Below, piece after piece: positions 39,801 to 50,900 of a DNA stretch of 64,000 nt. Position numbers and translations under genes: made by a program. The DNA is from Acanthaster planci. Taxonomy: Eukaryota > Echinodermata > Asteroidea > Valvatida > Acanthasteridae. Under the pieces are notes generated by a model. The model was given only the letters and a program-made list of their open reading frames with translations, was not told the origin of the DNA and did not search any database. The first letter of the stretch is position 1. Each line of letters opens with the position of its first letter. The stretch is taken from contig NW_019091418.1 in assembly GCF_001949145.1 (NCBI RefSeq), forward strand, positions 1,823,406 through 1,887,405. Direction: 5' to 3'.

Positions 39801-42800
39801 ACTTAAAGGTTTCAATTTTGGGCAGGGAATTAAGTAACCGTTAAAACTTATCTTTTCCGTCAGGGAACACACTGCGAGGAAAACGTTGAAACGCACTTTC
39901 CAGGAATCGACCATCGGACCCCTTCCACTCCATTCAATTTCTCTTCCCCACTGCTCGACTCAGCTTAACTGACATCCTCTTTTTTTTTTGTTCTTTTGTG
40001 GGCCTACCCATGAGCCAACATAATGCTGCAGAAAATGTTAAATAATTCACGTGCTTATGATAATTTATTACAGGCGTGCCTCGTACGGTGGCATTTTGTT
40101 ATAGAAGCCACGTTTGTGAAATCAGATCGAGTGGCGTGAAAGACATGCTGGGCAATTATCATTGTCACTTACCTGCGACGGCAATTTCAGTGACAAGGAC
40201 TACCACCACAGCGAAAAAAAAATAGTAAAGACAGGAACGACAGCGTAGCAATAGCAAGAACACTGTAGACAGAAGAACCTCAGCATTTCACTGGTTCGCC
40301 TGATGCTGTCATTTCTCAGAACGGCTTGTTCCTGTTTATCAATGTCGATACAAGGACAAAAAGAACACGAAGAGCGGAGATACATAAGAGAAATGTCCGA
40401 TGCACTTAGGAAGGAACCATATTTCACATGGTTAATAATAACGACGTTGATATATGTTGTCCATTTCGTTTCATGATTTCGTCTCTTTATGCTGAATGAC
40501 TCAGTCAAATGATGGATGTGTGTCCGGTTCAACAAGTCGCGCCATTTCCTCTTATTAAGAAGCTACTCGATTGTCTATAAGCCGGCGGAGGACTCATCCT
40601 AAACTTCGTATAACATCATTATCTTCCAATTTAGGGGATCTGCAAAGACTGCAACTTGAGGTCGAGGAGAATTTTCGTCAAGGGGATGACCCTGGAGATA
40701 CCCCCATTCAACCGAATCAGCGAGGAAACAACCGTGGATACTGGCAGTTTGACGGGGGGAACGTTTGTGTTGTATGCTGCAGTAAAAGATGGAGGTTGTT
40801 ATCGTAAATGTTTTACTAAAATCCTTGAAATTGCACATTTGTATTGCAATTAACCCGGTTGTCATTTTTTGTTTTGCTAGTCTATGTATTTGAGGGCCTT
40901 TTCAGTTTTTATGCATACTCATGAGCAAAACTATTATGTAATCCCAGGCAGCCTCAATTTTGCACAAATCTGCTCGACTTTTTATACTTTGCCATCAAAA
41001 GTTTGCATTTCCTTTGACAATTTATTGTTATATAAGAATGCGGCAATAAGCAAGTGTGTAACCTTTTATTAGAATTTTTTTCAACGAGCAAATTTGAGGT
41101 TCAACATTTGAACGTGAAAACATGCAAAATAAATTGAGTCTTTCTGGATGACATTACACAAACAGCACTTCATTTCTCTGGAGAAGCCTGGTCAATTTTG
41201 AAAGTTTACAAAGTGCTCTGCACATTTCACTTAACTCAAAAAAGTTTTATATTCCATGCAAAAAGAGTTTAAACATGCACAGAAACGATTCTTAGAAAAG
41301 ATCACCGCATTTTTTCTTTTAAGATCTCAATGTCAAAGCAGCGCATTGTCGCAATAATAGTGACAAACTTGAAGGCCACAGGAATTTCTCCCTGAAATTC
41401 ACCATCCATGGGAAAAATCGGAAAGTAGAATGACCAGGGTCTGGACTTCAGTGATATTTCAGGCGATACAACTTTTTGATTCATTACGCCCCCTCTTGGC
41501 ACTGTGTGTGATTAAATTTTTAGCAAATTAACTGCAAAATATTTCGTTCAATCCTCATGTATATTTTCCCCTATATCATATACTTTTTGACGGGGGACTG
41601 ATTTCGATGTTGGTCAGTGGTCTTTGAATTCTCCAAACCATCCAATTGCTACTCCCATGTGCAATATAATTTTCAAAATTGGAACACACAGAAAAGACTT
41701 TCAATTTTGGATAAAAAGAAAATTCCTTCACAGATCGCGGCCTCATTTCTGTTTATGCTTGCCCAGTTGATTTACTTCGAATTACAAGCGCAAAGAATCT
41801 GCGCGTCTCATGGGAATGGTTCTAGTGGTGATAAAAGTGACCGTTGCACCTGCTCCTAGCCCGAAGCACCCCGCTGTAGACAAGGCACATCCACAGTTCA
41901 TAAACAGGTTGGAACATAGATATTGAGTCGATGTTGAAAGGACGGCACGTTTCAATGATTTTACCCTCAAAAGAATAAAATCAAAAGCATTATAGTACTT
42001 ATTTTGTTGGGAAAAAATATGCGACCTGCTCGGATCCGCAAAAAGGGTATTAAGGGACGCTGTACTATTTCATGGCTTTTCTATGCTGATATGGGGATTT
42101 TTTTACTTGTTGATTTATTGGTTTCTGTGATAAACCTAACAGTTACAGTGGATATTCAGGCGACTTTCTTCTTGGCTGATTTCTTTTTCCACTTCCTGCG
42201 TTTAAAGGGCTTTATCTCTGAAAGTACTTCTGTTGATATTGTGTATGATTCAGTGCATCTCAAGATTGCGAAATGCCACAGGGTTCAAAACTTATACACT
42301 AAGTTTAAGCTTATAATGTAATTAATTCAATTGTGTACATAATTCGTTTTGAAAAAAAATTATCCCTTAAGACCCATTTTTGTGGACCCGTCACTTATTT
42401 GCTGCAGCGTAGCATTATGCCCGAGGAGGACATTCTGTCCGAGGAATTTTCATCAGCTGGGGTAATTCAACAATGTGCTCACCGGCTCAGAGCCAACGAC
42501 TGACTGATGAATCACATGCATGACCTAATAATGTAAAGTCTGACGCTGTCCTCCATCATCGGCGCACTCCTGCAACAGGATGGGGGGTCTGTGATTAAAA
42601 TCTTGCCCACTCATGGCCCCGCGTTGTCTCCACTCTCCTTCGTGTCAACACTCTGCTTAGGACTGAGAATAACAAATGACCTACAAGGCTCCGAGTTCTT
42701 TATCTCGTTTCAGCCATCATCTTTCAGAGGAGTCGAGCTCTGAAAATGTAATTCTGTCCGTAAAATTGACTTTGGGTGGTTTAATCCTTTTATCTTTGCG

Positions 42801-43134
42801 CTAAGATCGTGTTCTGTCGTCACCATCACTTACGGGTGTACGCTAATCATCCTTTGCTATCGCAATAACCTAGATTGTCATTCTCAGAAACGTGGTAACA
42901 AACAAGTTGAAGGGAGAAGACTAAACGCAAGTGTACGCATATACAGACAGACGAGAGTTTATTAGTCTTTTGTTACCGGGAACACAAGACGAACGTGCAT
43001 AAAAGGTTTTTTCTGTCAAAACGAACTAGTGTAAATTGTTCTAAAGATATCTCAAACGCACAAAAAGGGCACTGAAATGTATTTAAAACAGCCATGCATA
43101 ATTAGGTTAAAACATTTCGTCTATGATTCGTTGC
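36896..43134. other. non-coding, no gene recognised
   Basis: Apart from the repeat block noted within it, this region has no gene I can support. A GC-richer patch at 40,635-40,853 is open in more than one frame and follows an acceptor-like site; it is discussed as an observation only. Confidence 0.55.
37330..37560. repeat. repeat block based on TTAACACCA
   Basis: ttaacaccagt, ttaacaccaaa, aaacaccatttt, caaacaccaaaaactggtgtt, ttaacaccaaaa and gaacaccaattt recur at short intervals, including one inverted pair (acaccaaaaactggtgt). One gtgttaaatttttaacac palindrome occurs near 34,735. It appears to be a dispersed, partly palindromic repeat family. Confidence 0.55.
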
Positions 43135-43440
43135 ATCCAGTCTCGTCTCTTCACCTTCTCTCGTACGTCTTATTTTGGCAATCGCCGTTTCATTGTCTCG
43201 TCTGGTTTCTTGTCTTATCTTTCCTCGTTTTCAGGTGCATACCCTGTCTTGTCTCCTCTGGGCTCTCGTCTGACTTGGTCTAGTATCATGCTGTCTTAAG
43301 TCATTCACCACTGGCCTTGCCCTTGCTTTCGTTGTTAGATTCGGCCTCTTGATATATCTTCCATATCCGTTTCCTCTCACGCACGTTTCCTTTCTTGGAT
43401 AGTGTTTTTTTTCTGTCTTATCCATTGTTGCAATGTCATG
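43135..43440. repeat. pyrimidine-rich degenerate repeat
   Basis: On the plus strand, words such as gtctcgtctcttc, gtctcgtctgg, cttgtcttatc, ctgtcttgtctcc and gctctcgtctgac recur irregularly. The strand is strongly biased to C and T. It looks like a decayed minisatellite with a TGTCTCGTCT-like core. Confidence 0.6.
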
Positions 43441-44087
43441 TTCGTTCTTTCATTACGTCTGCCTTTATTGCTGTGAATTATTTCATACACGTATATTACA
43501 GTAAATTTTTTCTATTTATAGTGTTCATTAATTATATTTTCCCATTTTTACATTTCCCGAAGTTAAGATACCATTTTAATGACTAATTTTCACTGTTGGT
43601 CCACTTCCCTTGACAGCCCCTACTCAATTATTTATATCAGAATTATACTTAGCTTGAAAGAAATTAAAGAAAATAAAGTGAGAAAAATTTGTTCGATTTT
43701 ATCGTCTTCTGCAGTTGGGAATTTCACGTTCTAAACAGAATAGGAAATGCCACCTACCCAAGACGAAATTTACGGGCCTACTCCCCAAATTAATAACGCC
43801 TCGAAACTAGTACACGTCCTCAAACCTTCAATTGTTTAGTAACGTGTTCCTTTATAATTACATATACAAGTTTCTTCACAAGGCACTATCAAAAGGCTTC
43901 AGGGCTGTAGAATCTTTAGGAAGTGTGTTAAAATCCTGTGAAAGCCTCGGTAAGTTGAAGTCCAATGTGACACCGAACAGTCAGGAATCCGAGAGGTTAC
44001 GATACATAGGGCGCCCTCTTGTAACTCATGGCGTCCAAAGCGCAATGCCTTACACTGGTACTGTGTGCTGTGATGTGGGGTACTTAT
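43441..44087. other. non-coding, no gene recognised
   Basis: AT-rich sequence leading into the foldback element; I see no gene here. Confidence 0.6.
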
Positions 44088-44793
44088 TTAAAGAGCACCT
44101 CCAAGGAAAACATATTTTTTCTTATTTTATCTGTTTAAATAAATATGGAAGCATTCAAATCGAACACGGTGTCATTTGTCTTCAGAGCTCAACTGTAACA
44201 AACTAAAATGGGCTTTTTTCCTGTTCATGCCAAGATGCAAATTCTGAATGTAGAATAGATCGCGTCATTCGGAGAACACTGGCGAGGGGAACCCTCGGCC
44301 TGTGCTCGTTATATTAACCCAGCAAGAAATGAGACCGAGGGGTACCCCCAACATGTCCAATCCCTATACACAGTCCAGACTTTTGTTACTTAACACATCC
44401 CCCCAAGATGTCTGAAAGGAATTCCCCAGATTCCTTTGAGATGATGACCAACACAAAGCAGATGGGGGGGGGGTTCCTCTCCGTCTCATACCTTGCTGCA
44501 TATGGTGCTCGTAGTAGATAAACTCTTGCGCATGCCAAACTTGGCTACATGCACTGTCAAACAATGGTTACATGCATTGTTTGGCATGCACAAGGTTTAT
44601 CCACTCCGAACACAGAGCGGGTTCCCCTCGTTTTCTCTGAATGACGCAATCTTCATTCAGAATTTGCATCTTGGCATGAACACAAAAAACCCCCTTTTCA
44701 GCTTGTTATAGTTGAGCTCTGAAGACATTGTGACATATTTATTTGAACAGATAAAACCGGAGAAAACATGTTTTTCTTAGAGGTGCTCTTTAA
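44088..44793. mobile_element. 706-bp foldback (long terminal inverted repeat) element
   Basis: Both ends begin ttaaagagcacctc when read inward. The arms stay complementary for about 190-200 bases, through ttatctgttt(c)aaataaatatg, cttcagagctcaact, ttcatgccaagatgcaaattctga, and gaggggaaccc. Inside lies a second palindrome (44,517-44,540 with 44,579-44,601) built on gataaac..ttg.gcatgccaaac. A ten-base G run sits at 44,464-44,473. No transposase frame is present. The structure fits a non-autonomous DNA transposon. Confidence 0.8.
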
Positions 44794-47334
44794 TGGCTAA
44801 AACTCCTACTCCATACAGGTGCACTGCGGTGGCGTATTCCAGTTTTGTGTAAGGGGATAATTTTTCTCTAAAACCAATTGACCAACTGTCCAATTCATGC
44901 CCCAACCGAACGGTGCTTACAAAGTATTGATGTTTTCAATTTCAAACTAATATGTTCCAGAAGGGTAACTTCCTCCCCTCGGGCTGGATACGTGGACCAT
45001 TAGAAAAACACATTTCCTCATTTACATGTAACACATCAACTATGCAGGGAGTATCCGGAGAGGAGGGATCAAGTCTGCCCCGCCTCCAGTCACAGAATTT
45101 AGCGTGGTTCCAGACATAAATGGTCGAGTACCGGGTAAGCGAATACAATGCACAGCCCAAAGACACCCATACTGAAGCCCAAAAACAAAGCAAACACCAA
45201 TGGTTTGAATATTCAAATTGTTGTACTAGCGTCTGTATACGAAAATGAGACGCGCTGAAACTGTCCAGTGCATAAAATGCAGAGAGAGAGAGAGAGTCGG
45301 ACGCGAAACCAACACGAATAGGCCAATGCAAGACGTCATCTTTACTCATTAGTCGGAACCAAGGAAAGATTGATGTGGCTTTGGTGCAACGATGCCGCAG
45401 GTATTGCACGGTACAGCTGCATATTGTGATCAATTTTAAAACTCGTTTCTTCGTTTTCATGCAGGACAAAACACAAAATTATTGGAGGAAACGCACCTGT
45501 TCGGGCGGCAATGCAAACATAAAAATTACTAATTTCAACTGGCTTGATGTAATATTCCAACATGCATTTCATATTTTGCGTCAAGCTCTGCGTTAAAACA
45601 CACACATCCTCACACATAAACAGCAGACAGCAAAATAATGACGTGGTGCTTGGCCGATCGATTGCTGATGTACCATCTTAGACACACACTTTGGGAGAAG
45701 GAAAAACATTCAATTACACCTTACGTTTAGGGGTTAGTCATGGCATGTTTTTTTTCCCAGAAAATAAACAGGACGTATGATGGAAAGGCAATGAGTACAA
45801 CAAACTCCATAATATGAACAAACTCCCTTTCAGACGGCGAACAGCACTTGGCTACAGCGTTCCACATTACTGATGAAAGCGTTGGCCGTGCATATTGACA
45901 GACCACTTACTGTTAATGAAGGAGAGAAGATGGTATTTAATATACGATGGGGCCATTAGCTCTCAACTCAATGCAGTTACATTCTGAATGGTTGATGGTT
46001 CATGTATAGAGTCTCATCCCATTGGGTGTCATTGGAAGGATATTTACACCGCCATCTGTGGTAAGTGGCACCGTACCGCGCATCCACCGAGGATGATGCC
46101 TAACTTATGCCAACTGCAATGTATACACACTGGGATTCCAAGCCAGACGAGAGTCCGTGTTGGGAGGTAACGGTAGAGGGAGCTGTGCAGTATAACCACT
46201 AACCACTTCAAAAAATCACCAGGGTTTCTTAGCGGGGTCTGCTCGACAGTCCAAAGTAGCATTGTTAGTCCGAAAGTTCGGTAGTCCGGTAGTTCATTAT
46301 AGCCTGAAAATAGAAGAACTGTTGACCGGTATACCCTTACCGACACAATGGTCAACTCGCGCGAAATCATGAACTGCAATAAGTAAGCCGATGGACGGAA
46401 TCTCCTGTTAGCGGCGAGTCTTCTCAGTACTCGTGAAGTGCTTCCGTATGACCAATTGCCACCGTCCGGTTAAACACTGCTTAATAGCTTAGAAAAGAAA
46501 ATAAAACTTGACGATGTCCCTCCACAAGCAAACAACTCTCCTCGGGTTGGTAGATAATCCGTAACTTATTAACAGGGCACCTCAAGTTTGAACCAAAGGC
46601 GGATCTTAAAAACACCAAGAACGACCACGCCGATAGCTTACACCTTTGTAACTGAACAAAATTCTCTTTGCAATACTCCTTTGAAGGGAGATTTATTAAG
46701 AACCTGGTAGAGTACTGGTACATTAAATCGTTTAATTACTTTCTGAATAAGTTTGTTCCCAGAAAAGTTGATTAAAATTCCTATTGACGGTGAGAAAAGT
46801 TCAAGCTGCTGGCCAGATTTTGTCTCATAAACTATGAAAGATTGCTTACATTTAAAAATGTCCTTTCAAGACGGTACCATTTTAATCCGCCGGTAACACA
46901 GCGCTTGCAAACAGCTGGTGCGCGCGTTACATGCCACTACGACCAAAAGGGTGTCATGATTTGCCAATGCACGAGCGCGTCAAGTCCAAGAATGGAAGTA
47001 GCGGTGAGACGCACTGATTTCACTATTTTTCCCCTTCCTTCTAGCGGCGTTAGACTGGCGCTTTGTATTAACGACTGTAAAATGTGTGTTAGTTTCACTA
47101 CTACAAAACAACAAACATCACGGACTGATTTCTGGCTCTGCCTTTTACAGACCTCTCAATTAACAGGGAAGTCTTTTTTATTATAGCTGAATGGAATTCT
47201 GCTGACCTTCAGGGGTTGCAGGCTACCAGTGAAGGTCTGTGCCGTTATATCTACCAAATAAGTCTGGGGCTTTGTAAGCAGCAGGTCATTTTTTGGCATG
47301 AGATCCATAAGTGTTCGTCCTAGGATGACAACAC
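44794..47334. other. non-coding, downstream of FANCL
   Basis: A 175-codon open frame on the minus strand (44,942-45,469) is the longest here. It has no domain, overlaps the AG microsatellite and lacks convincing gene context, so I do not call it. Otherwise nothing is recognised. Confidence 0.5.
45281..45296. repeat. (AG)8 microsatellite
   Basis: Eight perfect AG units. Confidence 0.9.
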
Positions 47335-47340
47335 TTTATT
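47335..47340 (-). terminator. candidate polyadenylation signal of FANCL
   Basis: Read on the minus strand this is AATAAA, about 445 bases after the FANCL stop codon. Another lies near 47,180. The choice between them cannot be made from sequence alone. Confidence 0.4.
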
Positions 47341-47784
47341 CCAGTGTCGATCTGGGCAAGGAACTTCATTTACATAGTCCGATATTTTGTTAGCAAGTTA
47401 TGTTGCTACGACTTCCCGCAAAGCATGCATACCGAAGGAGAACCAGGCAAGAAATGACCTGTTCAAGTCAAGGTAACCCACGGTTGTTTGGTTTAAGTTC
47501 CTATCAAGCTTCTATAGCCACCAAAACCGGCTTCAAGTTAACTCTGCAAGGAAACAAGACCGTGTCCGAAACGGGCTTCCAGAGCTACGGCTAGGTCTAT
47601 TGTCTGTGCGTCTCCACGCATTTCCAATGGAGCGAAGACCTAGACCTGGCAGACAACAGATTCGGATGCAGCCCAAATCTCCAGTGGGAAAAACCCTCAA
47701 AACAAATCGAAACCCAAAACACTGTAAACCCCACTGCAGCCCGGCAGTTCACAACACGTCCTCGTCTGTCGCAATGCTCCATTG

Positions 47785-47904
47785 TCATCTGTTGTTTTCC
47801 CTCTTGATCTTGACTGGCTCCTCGCAGTAGGGGCATTTCCCAAATATGGTATTGAATCCAAATTTGGACATTGTCTGGTGACTGGTTGGAAGACAGCACA
47901 GCCA
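47785..47904 (-). CDS. FANCL: FANCL exon 9 (RING end and stop)
   Basis: Begins WLCCLPTSHQ right after tcttttttggcag, supplies the final zinc pair in IFGKCPYC, and ends KIKRENNR before TGA. Between TSHQ and FNTIFG it is about five residues longer than human. Phase 0 entry matches exon 8 although nearly 6.7 kb separates them. Confidence 0.92.
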   Translation of the reverse strand, partial: WLCCLPTSHQTMSKFGFNTIFGKCPYCEEPVKIKRENNR

Positions 47905-50900
47905 CTGCCAAAAAAGACATAAGAATGTTCGGTCAAGGTTCGTACATTTTGCAACTGTCTTCTGAAAAAAAGGAAACATCCGTTTCAAAATTCAAAAGAA
48001 TGGGACATGCAAACAATTTAAACACAAGTAACTCTGGTAGGCAGGCCAACACTGGTGACGGAATTCCGGGCAAAAAAAGGGTTTCCATTTACCGTACTCT
48101 ATACCTCAGTTAATGTAGTATAATATACCATGCTTTCTGGTAACTACAAGTTCAATAAGTATGTGTGCGTATACCCTACACACACGCGTATGATTTGTCA
48201 CCATCACATCATGAACACTCTCAAAGCAACGTGAAAATGCCAACACTAAAAAGAATATTTACACAAAAATATCTTACATTATTGCCCGTTCGTTTTCTAA
48301 GCGTCCGCTGATTTCCAAGAAACTCCCGGAGGGACGGGAAACAAGTCTAGTGATCAGCGCACTTCCAACTAATGGTGGCGCTTTCTACTTTTTCCCCATT
48401 AATTTTAGTGTTTCTTGAAAAAAAAAACAATACGGTACCAACCGGACTGGGAGTCTGGATGTCAACTTGCGCAGAAAAAATGCCGAAGAACATGCTCCCA
48501 ACAACTATTTGTGAGATTTTAATAGCGTTGGTGAAGGACAATCCAACACTGTATGACGTCAGAGATAAGGATCACAAAAATGCTGCCCAAATTGCACGCA
48601 TATGGAAGAGAATTGCTGACCAAATTAACTACCAGGAAAGGGATGGTGAGTGTTTTCTTTGGAAAATTGTTTTTAAATGGGCTACCACCACCGGGATAGA
48701 ATTAACAGTGTGTGGTCTCTGGCAAGTCCTAACGTTAAAGTTAGTGATGATTGTGTAACTTATAGTACTTCTGATTTCAGGACTGGTCCATCATGGCTAT
48801 CCTGCACTACAATCATGACAGTGAACAGGTGTTGTCGAACCCCGTTGTAACTTCAGTACATGTACATGTAGCATTATTGTTATTTTGAGTTTATCATGTT
48901 AATACAATATTCTGTTTAACAGGTTTAAACTTAAAGCCAGCATTTTAATATCCCATTCCTTTGTTCTTCACTTTTGTTTCAATTCTGATGATACCAGGTA
49001 AACTGCAAAGTCCCAATGTGGTTTGACTGTATTTTTATCTCAGTCATTAGACATGTTAGGTCACTGCATGTCTACCGTACCACAGCACATCTTTACATTT
49101 AATTAAAGTCCTGTTACTCCCCAACTATAGCGTCTGTCCCAACTGTAGTCCTAGTTGCAGTGCTGCAGTCTGGCAGTTTGGCTGACCCAACTACAGTTGA
49201 CCAATTTCTATGGAAAAGTTCTCAACCTTTAATTTCCAAGTTAATGCACCTCTCACTTGACACAATTCCTCTAAAATGTAGCATTTCATCTATGACATGA
49301 CATTGTAAACAATACATGTCGTCCTATGACTTTGGCACATACTGGGCACATGCACACTGGACCGCTGTAGTTGGGCCAGCCTGGGACTGATGCTATAGTT
49401 GGGGCCTAGCAGTACTATTACAGCGCTACCGGCATGACCGGTATGCACTGCCTTCCAGTTGAAGTTCCACGGATTTGTGTATGCTTTTTGCCTACATGTA
49501 CATGTAAATAGCCAAGTGACAAACAGGTTTTAACCACTTTCAAATAAATCAAGATACATGTATGTACCGGATTCCTGTTAGAATTTAAGGTCCTTTGAGT
49601 ACAAACAGGCAAGACTGTTAACGATCAGCCCAGGTTATATGTACCTAAAAGTCCCTGATTTTTTTCCTAAACTTTCCATTTTACAGGCGATTACTGGAAA
49701 AAGCGCTGGAGAATGCTCCGTGACACCTACGTTCGCAAACGGAGAACTATCAAGACAAAGAAAAGCAGGCGAGATGCCTCACGTGCTGCCATGTGGAGGT
49801 TTTACGAGATGATGGATTTCTTAGCATCTCACACAGACCAGAATGTGTATGTCGATGAACTGATCTTTGAGTCTTTGTTGAGCAAACTAAATTTGGCTTG
49901 CTTAGTCCTTGGCCTTTTTTTTCTAAACCTGTCTTGGCAAGGCCATTTATGCCACAAATGTTCCTGAATCGTCCATAGTACTCCAATGTACACTAAACCA
50001 CTAGCACAGTCTTCGGTCTTTTCAGAAATTCAGAAGTATCTAGCCTCATAGTGGATGGGCTGTACATGTACTGTACTTTTGAGTGTGGTCACCACGTCAA
50101 CCACACATCTCTTGCAAGTCCCTCACAAGTTCTGCATAAGTCATTCTGTCTTTAAGCCCAGCCACAAGCCATTCAAATGAACTGAGACAAAGCATTCCTT
50201 CTGCAGTGTTTATACTTGTGAATATTTTTTTCCTGGGCTTGTGAAAGGATTTGTGGAGACTGCAATGCTGCCCCAGTCCTTCGACTTCGACTAAGCACAT
50301 GAGATTTTGAAGGATTTGGGAAGGTTGAGCTCAAAGGCAGATCCAGAAAAACATTGGGAGGGGGTATGGCCAAAATATTTTGGCAGGGGCTGAAAATTGA
50401 GACTTTTAAGTTCAACTTAACCCTCCTTTGGTTTTACAGCACAAATATGCAAGGCCCAAGGTCACTCTCTTGCATGTAGGTGCAGTGCACAACACAACAC
50501 AGCTGTGCCTCTTTGAGGTGTTTTCCAAGTGACCCAAAGAGTGACTTCAGCACAGGAGGGTTTTAATTGCCCTTTCAGATACATGTAGGTGTGGCTATAT
50601 ACAGGGCTTTTTATAAGCTTTGGGGAATATTGGTAGTAAATTTTAAAAAAATAGAAAAATCCGGTTTTCGCTATAATAAATTGCCTTTGGGGGGAGGGCT
50701 GTAGACCCCTTCCCTGATACCCCAGTGGTCAATGCTAAGCAAATTATAAAAAGTATCTAAGTCTTACTGCTTCAAAAATAAAGTACAAAGAGCAAGTATT
50801 AAAGTGACAAGTTTCAGTAGTGTGAATTGTACATGTATGTCTCTTTTCCTTTTTCAAATGAACAGGCACCTCTAGAGTTATAAGAGTTAAAACAGAAAAA

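Noticed and set aside
44942-45469. 175-codon open frame on the minus strand
   Set aside because: It has no recognisable domain, runs through an AG microsatellite that codes for Ser/Leu repeats, and has no supporting splice or promoter context. The length alone is possible by chance in a 64-kb window.
47597-47920. 107-codon minus-strand frame that overlaps FANCL exon 9
   Set aside because: It is an out-of-frame shadow of the RING exon and the sequence beyond it.
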